This document shows, one piece after another, positions 46,651 to 57,224 of a stretch of 64,000 nt of DNA (the stretch's first letter is position 1; each line of letters starts with the position of its first letter). The DNA comes from Acinetobacter tjernbergiae DSM 14971 = CIP 107465 (GTDB lineage: Bacteria > Pseudomonadota > Gammaproteobacteria > Pseudomonadales > Moraxellaceae), in assembly GCF_000374425.1 (NCBI RefSeq), contig NZ_KB894354.1, forward strand, positions 124,001 to 188,000, written 5' to 3'. The notes under the pieces are model-generated. The model was not told where the DNA came from and ran no database searches. It saw nothing but the letters and a program-made list of their open reading frames with translations. A program made the position numbers and the translations under genes.

Positions 46651-47361
46651 TTAACGACCAGATTCGTCATTCCATAACAGCTTATGTAACTGTAATTGGA
46701 ATCGAACAGGGAGATGGTCTTCTAAAATCCATTGGGCTAAGTCACGTGCCAATACGGGCAGAGCAACTGTACCTTTTTCAACAGCAAAAGCAGGAGAGAA
46801 CCAAACGGTACTTACTTTGTCTTGCAACTGCAATTGTTCAAGTTGTTGTTTTGACCATTCATAGTCAGCACGATTACAAATCACAAATTTAATCTGATCA
46901 TGTTGAGTTAAATAGTCGATATTGGTCAATAAATTACGATGATCTTCTTTTGATGTTGGTGTTTTTAAGTCGAGTACTTTGGAAACACGTGGATCAACTT
47001 TCGATACATCTAAAGCACCACTAGTTTCTAAGGAAACTTCAAAACCAAGATCACACAAACGTTGTAACAAGATCAGACAATTTGGTTGAGCAAGAGGTTC
47101 GCCGCCTGTCACACAAATATAGGGTGTCTTATGTTGGCTTGCAGTTTCAATAATCTGTTCAAGTGACTGACGTTCGCCACCTTCAAAAGAGTAAGTCGTA
47201 TCGCAATAACTACAACGTAATGGACAGCCTGTTAAACGAATAAAAACCGTTGGTAAGCCAAAAGTATTCGCTTCGCCTTGCAAAGAATAAAAGATCTCTG
47301 TAATGCGTAAACCCGCCGCAGGATCTGAGACAGGAATTGCAGAGGAACGTAAGGAAGCCAT
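46651..47361 (-). CDS. queE: 7-carboxy-7-deazaguanine synthase QueE
   Basis: A radical SAM enzyme making CDG, the substrate of QueC. It has 236 residues. The [4Fe-4S]-binding CPLRCSYCDTTYSF (CxxxCxxC) lies near residues 47-54, and the SAM-binding GGEP motif (VTGGEPLAQ) near 87. It is in the same direction and order as queC, with a 61-base gap. Confidence 0.95.
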   Translation of the reverse strand: MASLRSSAIPVSDPAAGLRITEIFYSLQGEANTFGLPTVFIRLTGCPLRCSYCDTTYSFEGGERQSLEQIIETASQHKTPYICVTGGEPLAQPNCLILLQRLCDLGFEVSLETSGALDVSKVDPRVSKVLDLKTPTSKEDHRNLLTNIDYLTQHDQIKFVICNRADYEWSKQQLEQLQLQDKVSTVWFSPAFAVEKGTVALPVLARDLAQWILEDHLPVRFQLQLHKLLWNDESGR

Positions 47362-47403
47362 AAACAGTTACCACAAACAGGTGCTATACAAGTAGCATAT
47401 TAC

Positions 47404-47444
47404 ATAAAAACAAAATCTCTACGACCATGACTGATCGTAGAGAT
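47404..47444 (-). terminator. Terminator after dapD
   Basis: A 10-bp perfect stem ATCTCTACGA / TCGTAGAGAT with a 10-nt loop is followed on the minus strand by TTTTGTTTTT. Confidence 0.85.
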
Positions 47445-47479
47445 GGGGAACGATCAAGTTCCGCAATAAATATTACAAA

Positions 47480-48301
47480 TTAGTCTGCGCGTAATAAATC
47501 GTTCAAGCTTGTTTTAGCGCGAGTTTTAGCATCAACTTTTTTCACGATAATTGCAGCGTAAAGGCTGTAAGTACCACATTTTGATGGAAGGCTACCAGCA
47601 ACAACTACAGAACCTGCTGGTACGCGACCATAGTGGATTTCACCAGTTTCACGATCAAAGATTTTAGTTGATTGACCAATGAAGACACCCATTGAAATCA
47701 CAGAACCTTCTTCAACAATCACGCCTTCAACGATTTCAGAACGTGCACCAATGAAGCAGTTATCTTCAATAATGGTTGGGTTTGCTTGTAATGGCTCTAA
47801 TACACCACCAATACCAACACCACCTGATAAGTGAACATTTTTACCGATTTGAGCGCATGAACCAACAGTTGCCCATGTATCAACCATTGTACCTTCATCA
47901 ACATAAGCACCGATGTTGACATAAGACGGCATCAAGATCACATTTTTCGCTTGGAAACTACCACGGCGTGCTACAGCAGGTGGTACAACACGAACACCAG
48001 CAGCTTTAAATTGCTCTTCAGTCCAGCCAGCGTATTTAGTATCTACTTTGTCATAGAAACGAAGATCACATGCTTCGATTGGTTTATTGTCATTCAGTTT
48101 AAATGATAATAAAACCGCTTTTTTTAGCCATTGGTGAACAACCCACTCACCATCAATTTTTTCAGCGACACGAAGTGTACCGTTGTCTAAAGCCGTCAAT
48201 GCTTCTTCAACAGCTTGACGAATTTCAGTTGGACAATCCGTTGCACTATAGTTTGCACGGTCTTCAAAGGCTTGCTCAATGATTGTAGAAAGCTGAGACA
48301 T
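47480..48301 (-). CDS. dapD: Tetrahydrodipicolinate N-succinyltransferase
   Basis: Succinyl-CoA-dependent step of lysine/diaminopimelate synthesis. It has 273 residues, standard for the family. The left-handed beta-helix hexapeptide repeats run from about 100 to 240 ([36 protein letters not shown] and similar). The N-terminal helical domain and the C-terminal [19 protein letters not shown] segment are intact. It is monocistronic with its own terminator. Confidence 0.97.
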   Translation of the reverse strand: MSQLSTIIEQAFEDRANYSATDCPTEIRQAVEEALTALDNGTLRVAEKIDGEWVVHQWLKKAVLLSFKLNDNKPIEACDLRFYDKVDTKYAGWTEEQFKAAGVRVVPPAVARRGSFQAKNVILMPSYVNIGAYVDEGTMVDTWATVGSCAQIGKNVHLSGGVGIGGVLEPLQANPTIIEDNCFIGARSEIVEGVIVEEGSVISMGVFIGQSTKIFDRETGEIHYGRVPAGSVVVAGSLPSKCGTYSLYAAIIVKKVDAKTRAKTSLNDLLRAD

Positions 48302-48590
48302 GATCTTCCTTCTTCCAAAAAATAAATTTCGGAGATTTTACACTAATTTGGATCAAGAATCTTTGAAAAAAGTCGTTACAATAAATTGTTGTAAGAATAT
48401 GCAATAAAACGGTAATAAATACGGAGTTTATTGTTTTTTATCTATAATTTTTAATTATACAATTATCCTTAATTTGTATCAAAAAATAACAAAAAGTAAT
48501 CAGTTTTTGTATAAAAAGTTATCGGTCGATCTTTTATGATGCGAATACAGAAACAATTATATTTAATAAGAGCATTTTGAGGAGAGTTCA

Positions 48591-49346
48591 ATGAAAGCTT
48601 TGCGTCTTATTTTAGCAGCTGGTGCTTTAACTGCAATTGCAGGTACTACATTTGCAGCAGACGAACAAGTTGTTAAAGAATCAGTTTACGCATTTCCTTC
48701 TTATCTAGATCCTGTTTCGGTACGTGCGGAAGTAGGAACCACAGGTTATGGTGGTGCGATTTCTTATCGTGTGAATCCTTATGTAGCTTTAAGCCTTGGT
48801 TATAATGGTGGTGATATCTCTTGGTCCGATGAGTTGAAAATTGACGGCACTAAGTATGATATGGATATGGATAACAATAATACCTATCTAAATGCCGAAA
48901 TTTATCCATGGGGTGCAAGCCAGAATACATTTGCACGCTCACTTTATGTAGCGGCAGGTGTTGGATACTTGGATAATGATTATGGTTTAACCAAGAATGT
49001 AGGCGGCAACAGTTTAGTCAAAGTGAATGGTGAGCGTTTCACGACATCTTCAACTCAAAGCGCTAAGATTGACGGTACAATGAGCTATGATAATAACATT
49101 TCACCCTATGTCGGTTTTGGTCTAAATACACCTGTATATAAGAATATTGGTGTATTTGGTGAAGTCGGTGCATATTACACAGGCAACCCAACAGTGAGCT
49201 TGAAAACTTCAGGCGATGATCAAATCATTGGTAGTAATGGTAATACCTTAGAAAGTGCTGTTGAAAAAGAACAGCATAATATTGAAAACAAGAGTAAATA
49301 CGAATGGATGCCTGTGGCAAAAGTGGGTATGAGCTTTAAGTTCTAA
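48591..49346 (+). CDS. carO: CarO-type ornithine-uptake outer-membrane porin
   Basis: A 251-residue outer-membrane beta-barrel. It has a signal peptide (about 1-22), then ARAEVGTTGYGGA, ALSLGYNGGDISW, DMDNNNTYLNAEIYPWGAS, AAGVGYLDNDYGL, VGFGLNTPVYKNIGVFGEVGAYYTGNP and a terminal KYEWMPVAKVGMSFKF ending in Phe. Each of these segments closely follows CarO as I recall it from Acinetobacter baumannii, which takes up ornithine and has been linked to carbapenem susceptibility. A strong GAGGAGAG ribosome site is present. Confidence 0.85.
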   Translation: MKALRLILAAGALTAIAGTTFAADEQVVKESVYAFPSYLDPVSVRAEVGTTGYGGAISYRVNPYVALSLGYNGGDISWSDELKIDGTKYDMDMDNNNTYLNAEIYPWGASQNTFARSLYVAAGVGYLDNDYGLTKNVGGNSLVKVNGERFTTSSTQSAKIDGTMSYDNNISPYVGFGLNTPVYKNIGVFGEVGAYYTGNPTVSLKTSGDDQIIGSNGNTLESAVEKEQHNIENKSKYEWMPVAKVGMSFKF

Positions 49347-49359
49347 GCTGTCATTCAAT

Positions 49360-49388
49360 AAAAAAACGAGCGTAAAGCTCGTTTTTTT
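49360..49388. terminator. Bidirectional terminator between carO and the CysB-type gene
   Basis: The stem AAAAAACGAGC / GCTCGTTTTTT around GTAAA has T-runs on both strands and lies in the 56-base convergent spacer. Confidence 0.88.
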
Positions 49389-49402
49389 ATGTCTTGATCT
49401 AT

Positions 49403-50326
49403 TTATTCGTCAGGATAGGCTACTCTTTTGAGTGCTTTAATATCTGTTTTTGGAGAGCATAAAGAAATAAACTCATAGCCATAACCACGTAATAAATGCC
49501 CTTTACGTACGGCAATCCATGTTGTGTTTACACCAAAAATATCTGTTTTGAGTTGTTCTAAACGGTAGTCTTTATCATTGTCATAGGCGACATCATTGAC
49601 AATACCGACCCCCATATTCAATTCAACATAGGTTTTAATGACATCGGCATCGAGGGCAGACATTACGATGTCTGCATGTAAATGTGCATCTTCAAATGCT
49701 TTATCAATTTTTGAACGTCCTGTAAAACCACCGTGATAAGTGATTAACGGATATTCAGCCAATACCTCTAAGTTAATTTTATCTAACTTGGTTAAAGGGT
49801 GGTCTTTCGGTGTAATGATGCTATGGTGCCACTCATAATAAGGTACGCTCGCAAGATTATCTTCAGTGGTTAATGATTCAGTTGCGATACCAATATCTGC
49901 TTCACCTTGTAGTAGCATTTCTGCGATTTCAACGGGGCTAGCTTGTTGTAAAACCAAATGTACTTTTGGAAATAATTTTTTAAATTGATTCACAATTGGG
50001 GGAAGAACATAACGTGCTTGGGTATGTGTGGTTGCAATCGTTAATGTGCCCTCATCAACTTTATTAAAATCATCTGCGAGACGTTTAATATTGTCAGCAT
50101 CAACCAACATACGCTCCACAATGCTTAATAAAGATTGACCTGGTTCAGTCAAACCAAGTAAACGTTTACCTTTGCGTACAAAGAGCTGTACACCCAATTC
50201 ATCTTCTAAATCTTTAATGTGTTTACTGACACCTGATTGGGAGGTATAAAGTGCCGCAGAAGCTTCAGTTAAATTAAAGTTTTGGCGAACAGTTTCTCGA
50301 ATAATTCTGAGTTGTTGAAAGTTCAT
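49403..50326 (-). CDS. cysB: CysB-family LysR-type regulator
   Basis: A 307-residue LTTR. The HTH is FNLTEASAALYTSQSGVSKHIKDLEDELGVQLFVRKGKRLLGLT. The effector domain has TTHTQARYVLPPIVNQFKKLFP, typical of CysB/Cbl, which sense N-acetylserine or related sulfur signals. It is directly downstream of cysA with a 76-base gap and in the same direction, so it likely regulates the sulfate transporter. CysB versus Cbl cannot be decided here. Confidence 0.88.
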   Translation of the reverse strand: MNFQQLRIIRETVRQNFNLTEASAALYTSQSGVSKHIKDLEDELGVQLFVRKGKRLLGLTEPGQSLLSIVERMLVDADNIKRLADDFNKVDEGTLTIATTHTQARYVLPPIVNQFKKLFPKVHLVLQQASPVEIAEMLLQGEADIGIATESLTTEDNLASVPYYEWHHSIITPKDHPLTKLDKINLEVLAEYPLITYHGGFTGRSKIDKAFEDAHLHADIVMSALDADVIKTYVELNMGVGIVNDVAYDNDKDYRLEQLKTDIFGVNTTWIAVRKGHLLRGYGYEFISLCSPKTDIKALKRVAYPDE

Positions 50327-50402
50327 AATAATTTTTCCACATAAGAGATGAGAAACGGTTAAAGCTTCGCAAGGATATTTTAACCGTTCTCAAGATATTA
50401 TT

Positions 50403-51473
50403 CTAAGCAACTTGAGTCGTTTGGTCTGCAAATAAATGAAGTTGAGCCGCACTAATCCAAACGGTTTGATTTGGTCTAAATTGATGTAAGTTTGCTTCTT
50501 CTACACTGAGTAAAATCTCAATGGTGCGTCCACTACGATCTTGTAATTCCGCAATAACTTTACCTGCAATCCATACCTCACGTATAAATGTCGCTTCTAT
50601 GGTATTCGGTTGAGGTCGGGTATGAATATGTAATTCATTTGGTCGTGCAAATGCAATGACTTTTCCTTGCGGTGCTTCCAGTGATGTCGGTAATTGAATG
50701 CGATCATCACCGATACGGATAATACCGCCTGTATGTTCACCTTCAAAACGATTTGCTTGACCTAAGAAATCAAAAACAAAGGGGGTTGCAGGTTTTTCAT
50801 ACACTTCACGAGGTGAACCGATTTGCTCAACATCACCTTTGTTCATGACGATGATTTGATCCGCAACTTCTAAGGCTTCTTCTTGGTCATGGGTAACAAA
50901 AATTGATGTGATGTGTAGTTCATCATGTAAGGTACGCAACCAACGACGTAATTCTTTACGAACTTTGGCATCTAGCGCACCAAATGGTTCATCGAGTAAT
51001 AAAACACGAGGTTCAACTGCTAAGGCGCGTGCTAAGGCAATACGTTGACGTTGCCCACCTGAAAGCTGAGCAGGGTAACGATCGGCTAAGAAACCCAGTT
51101 GAACCAAGTCTAATAAGCGCGTGACACGTTTTTTAATCTCGGCTTCTGATGGGCGTGTTGCACGTGGGCGAACACGTAAACCAAAAGCGATATTGTCAAA
51201 CACAGTCATGTGGCGAAATAAAGCATAATGCTGAAATACAAAACCAACTTGGCGTTCACGGACATGAATATTGGTCGCATCTTCACCTTCAAGAAGAACC
51301 TGACCATGATCAGCAGATTCTAAACCCGCGATGATGCGTAGTAGAGTCGTCTTACCACAGCCTGAAGGGCCAAGTAACGCAACCAATTCACCTTCAGGAA
51401 AGTCTAAAGAGATATTTTTGAGTGCATGGAATGCACCGAAGTTTTTTTCAATATTTTTAACTTGAATACTCAT
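50403..51473 (-). CDS. cysA: Sulfate/thiosulfate ABC transporter ATPase CysA
   Basis: A 356-residue ABC ATPase. Walker A is GPSGCGKTT, the signature [15 protein letters not shown], Walker [13 protein letters not shown] and the switch His in [16 protein letters not shown]-terminal regulatory TOBE-like domain is present. It is last in the cysT-cysW-cysA set, 12 bases after cysW. Confidence 0.95.
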   Translation of the reverse strand: MSIQVKNIEKNFGAFHALKNISLDFPEGELVALLGPSGCGKTTLLRIIAGLESADHGQVLLEGEDATNIHVRERQVGFVFQHYALFRHMTVFDNIAFGLRVRPRATRPSEAEIKKRVTRLLDLVQLGFLADRYPAQLSGGQRQRIALARALAVEPRVLLLDEPFGALDAKVRKELRRWLRTLHDELHITSIFVTHDQEEALEVADQIIVMNKGDVEQIGSPREVYEKPATPFVFDFLGQANRFEGEHTGGIIRIGDDRIQLPTSLEAPQGKVIAFARPNELHIHTRPQPNTIEATFIREVWIAGKVIAELQDRSGRTIEILLSVEEANLHQFRPNQTVWISAAQLHLFADQTTQVA

Positions 51474-51484
51474 GTGTTTATTCC

Positions 51485-52378
51485 TTAGTGACTTGGTTGA
51501 TCTTGGTTAGATTGATATTCATTGTCTTGACGTATTTCTAACCAAGTTTTCAAGATCAAAGTGATGATCGCTAAAAATGCCAGTAACGAAGACACAGCAA
51601 ATGCAGCACTAAAGGTATATTCGTTATAAAGAATCTCAACGTGTAAAGGTAAGGTATTGGTTTCCCCACGGATGTGTCCTGAAACCACAGACACCGCACC
51701 AAACTCACCCATTGCACGGGCATTACACAGAATCACACCGTAAATCAAACCCCATTTAATATTTGGCAATGTCACTTTCCAAAAGGTCTGCCAACCTGAA
51801 GCACCGAGGACAATCGCAGCTTCTTCTTCTTCAGTACCCTGTGCTTCCATAAGCGGAATTAATTCACGAGCAACAAAAGGAACAGTAATAAAAATAGTGG
51901 CTAAGACAATGGCAGGTACGGCATACAGGATTTTAATATCGTGATCCATTAACCAACCGCCAACCCAACCTTGTGAACCAAAAATCAGAACCAACATTAA
52001 ACCTGCAATCACAGGGGAGACGGAGAATGGCATGTCAATAATGGTGGTTAAGATGGCTTTACCACGGAATTGAAATTTAGCCACAGCCCAAGCAGCCGCT
52101 ACACCAAAAACCACATTAATCGGTACAGCAATTGCTGCTGTCAGTAAGGTTAGTTTGACTGCTGACAGTGTGTCTGAATCAGTTAAGGCATTGATGTAAA
52201 CTGAAAGACCTTGTTTAAATGCTTCAACAAAAACCAAAATGAGTGGCAGCATCAAGCAACTTAAGAAGAAAATCAGTGCAATGCTAATTAAGGTATAACG
52301 GACCCATGTTGGTTCACGGGTTGAATCGCGAGACTGCAACTTCACGGCTAAAGCATTGCTATTGGTATTTAAACTCAT
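51485..52378 (-). CDS. cysW: Sulfate ABC transporter permease CysW
   Basis: A 297-residue inner-membrane permease with about six hydrophobic helices. The ABC-coupling EAA loop is [33 protein letters not shown], and [27 protein letters not shown] is the CysW-specific end block. The start at 52378 forms an ATGA overlap with the cysT stop, which supports translational coupling. An earlier in-frame start would run 11 codons into cysT. Confidence 0.95.
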   Translation of the reverse strand: MSLNTNSNALAVKLQSRDSTREPTWVRYTLISIALIFFLSCLMLPLILVFVEAFKQGLSVYINALTDSDTLSAVKLTLLTAAIAVPINVVFGVAAAWAVAKFQFRGKAILTTIIDMPFSVSPVIAGLMLVLIFGSQGWVGGWLMDHDIKILYAVPAIVLATIFITVPFVARELIPLMEAQGTEEEEAAIVLGASGWQTFWKVTLPNIKWGLIYGVILCNARAMGEFGAVSVVSGHIRGETNTLPLHVEILYNEYTFSAAFAVSSLLAFLAIITLILKTWLEIRQDNEYQSNQDQPSH

Positions 52379-53208
52379 TGTGCAGTTCTCCCTGTACGAC
52401 GGCTCGCCCATGCTTGTACTAAATTAATTAAAAATAAGATGGCAAAAGAGAGAACAAGCATCACGACAGCAATCGTAGTCGCTCCAGCATAATCATATTC
52501 TTCTAAACGAGAGATGATCATGAGGGGGGCAATTTCAGTCTTATAGGGTTGGTTGCCTGCAATAAAAATAACGGAACCATATTCACCGACACCACGAGCA
52601 AATGCCAAGGCAAAACCTGTTAATAGTGCAGGGAATAGGATGGGTAAAATGATTTTAGTAATGGTCTGCCAGCGATTTGCACCGAGTGCAGAAGCTGCTT
52701 CTTCTAATTCAGTTTCAATGTCACTCAAAACAGGTTGTACAGTACGCACCACAAATGGCAAGCCAATAAAGATTAAGGCAAGCGTAATCCCAATTGGTGT
52801 ATAGGCAACTTGGATACCAAGTGGTTCAAGATATTGTCCGATCCAACCTGTAGGCGCATATAAAGAGGTCAATGCAATCCCTGCCACTGCAGTGGGCAAA
52901 GCAAAAGGTAAGTCGACTAAAGCATCGACAATTCTTTTACCTGGAAAATTATAACGAACCAAGCACCAAGCCAGTAGTATGCCAAAGATTACATTGACTA
53001 AAGACGCAATCAATGCGGCACTAAAGCTGAGTTGTAACGATTTTAAAATTCGTTCTGAAGTTAAAATTTCCCATAATCCATCCCATCCAATCCCTAAAGA
53101 TTTGATAAATACAGCTGATAAAGGAATAAGTACGATAAAAGACACATAAGCGAGGGTGAAGCCCAAAGACAGACCAAACCCAGGCAGCACTCGGGAACGC
53201 TGCGACAT
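52375..53208 (-). CDS. cysT: Sulfate ABC transporter permease CysT (CysU)
   Basis: A 277-residue inner-membrane permease with about six helices and an EAA loop ([38 protein letters not shown]). [39 protein letters not shown] is typical of CysT. It is the first gene of the permease/ATPase block. The sbp and hydrolase genes precede it. Confidence 0.95.
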   Translation of the reverse strand: MSQRSRVLPGFGLSLGFTLAYVSFIVLIPLSAVFIKSLGIGWDGLWEILTSERILKSLQLSFSAALIASLVNVIFGILLAWCLVRYNFPGKRIVDALVDLPFALPTAVAGIALTSLYAPTGWIGQYLEPLGIQVAYTPIGITLALIFIGLPFVVRTVQPVLSDIETELEEAASALGANRWQTITKIILPILFPALLTGFALAFARGVGEYGSVIFIAGNQPYKTEIAPLMIISRLEEYDYAGATTIAVVMLVLSFAILFLINLVQAWASRRTGRTAQ

Positions 53209-53286
53209 GATATTTCCTCAAAGAGAAATATTTGCTAAAACCAGCAAATAAATAACACTAAAACCAAAAAATACTGAGAGCGGAAT

Positions 53287-53889
53287 CTAGGCAAATTTCA
53301 AATTAAAATTTGCCTGACGCATTCGATTTACAGGTTGCAGTTTTTTTTCAGGCAACATGTAATTAAGGATGTCTGGAAAAGGGCCAAACCCAGATGCCAC
53401 ATTAATATGACCTACTTGCCCCAAATTGATGGGTGTCAGTTTCCACGCTTGTGCCAGTTGTAAAGCATCGAAATAGCCTAACCAAGGATCATTTTCACTA
53501 ATCAATAAGGTGGTTGGCACATCAATATTGAGCTGATGAAAATATTGTTTATAGTCAGTCAAACTGTGACGAGCAAAGCCAGCTTCGCCAAAACGTGCAG
53601 GATTTGCAGGGGCAACCAAAACTAAGTTCTTTACCTTTGCGCTTAATTCTGGATGTTCTGCAAGTGCAGCAACACTGGTTAAACAGCCAAAGCTATGCGC
53701 AACGATTTGTATGGGTGCTTTAACAGCTGCAACGGTTTTGACAAATTGGGCAACCCATTCACTTAATACTGGACGATCCCAATTTTTCTGTTGAACGCGA
53801 GAGCTAGACACGAGTTGTTGTTGTAACCAAGACTGCCAATGCTGTGCTTCGCTACCGCCAACACCGGGAACAATTACGGTATGAATCAT
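53287..53889 (-). CDS. RBBP9/YdeN-like alpha/beta hydrolase in the sulfate locus
   Basis: A 200-residue serine hydrolase. IVPGVGGSEAQHWQSWLQQQL opens the fold, the nucleophile is in VAHSFGCLTSVAAL, and the acid/His region is ISENDPWLGYFDALQLA with VGHINVASGFGPFPDIL. It matches the RBBP9/YdeN family. It lies between sbp and cysT on the same strand, so it is likely to be co-regulated with sulfate uptake. Substrate unknown. Confidence 0.85.
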   Translation of the reverse strand: MIHTVIVPGVGGSEAQHWQSWLQQQLVSSSRVQQKNWDRPVLSEWVAQFVKTVAAVKAPIQIVAHSFGCLTSVAALAEHPELSAKVKNLVLVAPANPARFGEAGFARHSLTDYKQYFHQLNIDVPTTLLISENDPWLGYFDALQLAQAWKLTPINLGQVGHINVASGFGPFPDILNYMLPEKKLQPVNRMRQANFNLKFA

Positions 53890-53920
53890 GTCCGCTCTCC
53901 TTATTTACCTAATTAGTAAA

Positions 53921-54928
53921 TTATTTTGTGGTGCTGTTGATCTTGACGATTTGATCGAAAATACCGCCATTATCAAAATGAGTTTTTTGTACTTTTGTCC
54001 AACCACCAAACTCTTTATCGATCGTGACAAGCTTAAGAGGTTTAAATGTGGTGCTGTATTTCTTTAAAACAGCTGCGTTGCGAGGACGATAGAAGTTACG
54101 TGCTGCAATTTCTTGACCCGCTGGAGAATATAAGTAGTTCAAATAGCCACGAGCGATTTGTAAATTGCCTTTTTTCTCAGCATTCTTTTCTACTACTGCA
54201 ACGGGTGGCTCAGCGAGAATTGAAAGTGAAGGTGTAACAATCTCAAATTTACCCGGTTGTTCACGTACTGCGAGGAAAGCTTCATTTTCCCAAGCCAGTA
54301 ACACATCACCAATACCACGTTCAGCAAATGTTGTGGTTGCACCACGCGCACCTGAATCAAGTACTTTGGTTTGTTTATAAATTTGGCGAACAAATTCTTG
54401 TGCCTTAGCATCGTTACCACCTTTTTGGTGTTTTGCCCATGCCCAAGCACCTAAGTAGTTCCAACGTGCGCCACCCGATGTTTTCGGGTTTGGCGTAATA
54501 ATTTCTACACCTGGTTTAACTAAATCACCCCAGTCTTTGATTTGTTTTGGGTTGCCTTTACGCACAAGGAAAACAATGGTTGAAGTATATGGCGTTGCAT
54601 TTTGCGGAAGTTTCTTCTGCCAATCTGCTGGAAGTAACTTTGCATTTTCTGCAATTTCATCAATGTCCGCAGCAAGTGCTAGTGTTACGACATCAGCATT
54701 TAAACCATCAATGACAGCACGAGCTTGTTTGCCTGAACCACCATGAGATTGCTTAAAATCAATATCCTGACCAGTGCGTTGTTTCCAAAAAGCACCAAAT
54801 TGTTTGTTGAAATCTGTATACAGTTCGCGAGTTGGATCATAAGACACATTTAAAAATTCTTGTGCTGCAAATGAAGAAACTGAGAGTAATGCGGCAATAA
54901 CACCGACTTTAACTTGAGAAAAACGCAT
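53921..54928 (-). CDS. sbp: Sulfate-binding periplasmic protein
   Basis: A 335-residue type II solute-binding protein. It has a signal peptide (about 1-22) and then [19 protein letters not shown], the family start. Conserved sulfate-contact segments are [17 protein letters not shown] and [19 protein letters not shown]. It has an AAGGGG ribosome site. Sbp versus CysP is not decided by sequence; the block with cysT/W/A supports a role in sulfate or thiosulfate import. Confidence 0.93.
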   Translation of the reverse strand: MRFSQVKVGVIAALLSVSSFAAQEFLNVSYDPTRELYTDFNKQFGAFWKQRTGQDIDFKQSHGGSGKQARAVIDGLNADVVTLALAADIDEIAENAKLLPADWQKKLPQNATPYTSTIVFLVRKGNPKQIKDWGDLVKPGVEIITPNPKTSGGARWNYLGAWAWAKHQKGGNDAKAQEFVRQIYKQTKVLDSGARGATTTFAERGIGDVLLAWENEAFLAVREQPGKFEIVTPSLSILAEPPVAVVEKNAEKKGNLQIARGYLNYLYSPAGQEIAARNFYRPRNAAVLKKYSTTFKPLKLVTIDKEFGGWTKVQKTHFDNGGIFDQIVKINSTTK

Positions 54929-55337
54929 GAGAACCCCTTAAATCGATCTGTTATCAGCAGACCTTCAATCATTGTTTGGAATATGGATGCAGCATAACGT
55001 CAGTTTTTTTGCAAAAAAAATAATTAAAATCGAATTTAATATGAATAAAAAAGAAATATAAAAAAGAGATAAGTTATGCTGATTTTTTGATAATAGATTG
55101 GTTTATAGCTATAAAATCATTATGTTAAAAGCATTTGGTTTTGAATGCTTATTTAAAAAATTAGTTGAGGTCGATTGGGGGGGGGGAGTTGTTTTGCATA
55201 CCTCTACTTATTTGAGTTGTTTATAAACCATAAGATTCTCACTCATAATAAATCTGGCGAGGTTTCTGTGATCTGGCTTTTCCGAAGATTATGTTTCAAG
55301 GTATGATGAGGACAGACTTTAGACTGAACTCTCGATC
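54929..55337. other. 409-base divergent spacer with a ten-G tract
   Basis: This lies between the divergent sbp and pabC genes and should hold both promoters; a TATGAT at 55302-55307 is a candidate -10 for pabC. A run of ten Gs occupies 55177-55186, unusual in such AT-rich DNA. An ATG at 55122 opens a 34-codon frame to 55226 that passes through the G-run in frame. No ribosome site is seen before it. Confidence 0.5.
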
Positions 55338-56183
55338 ATGCAGTGTTATAAAAATGGACAATTGATTGATTCGATCCCATTGTTAGATCGAGCCTTCCAT
55401 TATGGAGATGGTTGCTTTACCACTGCACGAATTTTTCAAGATCGTTTTGAACTCAAACAACTTCACTTTGCACGTCTAACATTAGCCTGCCAACGTTTAA
55501 ACCTTGATGCTGATTTATCCTTGATCGACACTGCACTGGCTCAGCTACAACAACAGCACTTTACTCTAAACGGCACGTTAAAAATCGTGATTAGTCGGGG
55601 CGAGGGAGATCGAGGATATAGTCTGCCGCTACATGCTGCCGATGTTTATGTCTGGTATTACCCTAAAGTCATGCAAGCTTTTCAACCTGAATGGATTGAG
55701 AGTGGGGTGTTAAACCATGCTCTAGGTTTAAACATGCCACATTTAGTGGGTTTGAAAACATTGAATCGCCTAGAACAAGTTGTATTGAAGCAAGAAGTAG
55801 ACAAGCAAGGTTGGCTTGAAGCACTGGTGAGCGATGTACAGGGTTATATTGTTGAAGGGGTGAGCAGTAATTGTTTTATTCGTATAAATGATCGATGGAT
55901 TACCCCTGAACTTCGTTATAATGGCGTCCACGGTGTCATGCGCGCCAAGATTTTGTCTCGAATGCAACAAAACAACATTGAGTGTGAGCAAGGCTGTGTA
56001 GAAATTAGTGATATTGGACGTATTCAGAGCCTATTTTTCTGTAATGCTTTGCATCCGATGAAAGCAGTGGTCCGATTTAATGGTCGGGCTTTTGAACAGC
56101 AACCCTACCTTGATTTATTTGAAACTTTAAAACTTAGCCAGATTGATGAATATGCCAAAGCCGCCAAGCTCAACGAAAAGTAA
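55338..56183 (+). CDS. pabC: Aminodeoxychorismate lyase
   Basis: A PLP-dependent fold-type IV enzyme of 281 residues releasing p-aminobenzoate for folate synthesis. The N-terminal GQLIDSIPLLDRAFHYGDGCFTTARIF is typical. The PLP lysine lies in GLKTLNRLEQVV, and the C-terminal VEGVSSNCFIR segment is conserved. It overlaps the mltG start by about 38 bases in a pabC-mltG-tmk operon, the usual gammaproteobacterial order. Confidence 0.95.
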   Translation: MQCYKNGQLIDSIPLLDRAFHYGDGCFTTARIFQDRFELKQLHFARLTLACQRLNLDADLSLIDTALAQLQQQHFTLNGTLKIVISRGEGDRGYSLPLHAADVYVWYYPKVMQAFQPEWIESGVLNHALGLNMPHLVGLKTLNRLEQVVLKQEVDKQGWLEALVSDVQGYIVEGVSSNCFIRINDRWITPELRYNGVHGVMRAKILSRMQQNNIECEQGCVEISDIGRIQSLFFCNALHPMKAVVRFNGRAFEQQPYLDLFETLKLSQIDEYAKAAKLNEK

Positions 56184-57219
56184 GAAAAAACCAAAAGCTA
56201 AACAGCAGTCTAGATTTTCTATGAAAACCTTGTTGATTGTAATGAGTGTTTTTATATTGCTGACCTTCGGTGTTTTATGGGCAAGTCTATTTAAGAATTA
56301 TCCGATCGAAGGGAAGAAACAAGTTTTAGTCATCTCTTCGGGTGATACTTACTCAAAATTTATTGATCATTTATCTAAAGAAAATAAAATCAATTTTCCT
56401 ATTATTTTAAAGCTTTACCAAAAGTTTATGATTCATGATAGCTTGAAAGCTGGCGTGTATGAAGTCAATAAAGGCATGAGTGTTCGTCAAGTACTCGAAA
56501 TGTTATCTGATGCTGAAAATGCACAAATGAATCGTATTTTACTGATCGAAGGGACAACATTTAAACAATTGCTGCAAAATTTAAAGAAAGATCCGAATGT
56601 CAGCAAGACCATTTTAGATCTACCACAAGATCAATTATTAAAAGCTTTAGATATTCCTTATTCACATCCTGAAGGGTTATTTGCACCAGATACTTATTTC
56701 TTTGCTAAGGGTGAAACGGATAAAAAAATCTTAACAGATTTATATCGCCGTCAAATGAAATCATTGGATGAAGCTTGGGCAAAGAAAGCACCTAATTTAC
56801 CTTATAACGATAAATATCAAGCTTTAATCATGGCTTCGATTATTGAAAAAGAAACCAGTTTAGATAGTGAGTTAGAACAAGTTTCAGGTGTGTTTGTGCG
56901 TCGTTTAAAAATAGGTATGCGCTTACAAACAGACCCAACCGTGATTTATGGGATGGGTGATAATTATAAGGGTAATATCACGCGTAATGATTTACGGACG
57001 CCAACACCTTATAATACATATACGATCAATGGTTTGCCGCCAACTCCGATTGCATTACCAAGTAAAAAAGCAATTGAAGCAGCGATGCATCCTGATGATG
57101 CTCAGAATATTTATTTTGTTGCGACAGGCAATGGTGGGCATAAATTTACGGCCTCTCTAGAAGATCATAATCGTGCAGTTCAAGAATATTTAACTGCGTT
57201 ACGTGCAAAGCAAAAGTAG
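56146..57219 (+). CDS. mltG: Endolytic murein transglycosylase MltG
   Basis: A 357-residue inner-membrane YceG-family lytic transglycosylase that cuts nascent glycan strands. There is an N-terminal basic cytoplasmic stretch, one membrane helix (about 27-50), a LysM-like part, and then the YceG domain. The catalytic Glu lies in ALIMASIIEKETS, with the distal block RLKIGMRLQTDPTVIYGMGDNYKGNITRNDL. Starts at 56146 and 56152 are both possible, and both overlap pabC. Confidence 0.95.
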   Translation: MNMPKPPSSTKSKKKPKAKQQSRFSMKTLLIVMSVFILLTFGVLWASLFKNYPIEGKKQVLVISSGDTYSKFIDHLSKENKINFPIILKLYQKFMIHDSLKAGVYEVNKGMSVRQVLEMLSDAENAQMNRILLIEGTTFKQLLQNLKKDPNVSKTILDLPQDQLLKALDIPYSHPEGLFAPDTYFFAKGETDKKILTDLYRRQMKSLDEAWAKKAPNLPYNDKYQALIMASIIEKETSLDSELEQVSGVFVRRLKIGMRLQTDPTVIYGMGDNYKGNITRNDLRTPTPYNTYTINGLPPTPIALPSKKAIEAAMHPDDAQNIYFVATGNGGHKFTASLEDHNRAVQEYLTALRAKQK

Positions 57220-57224
57220 GATGA

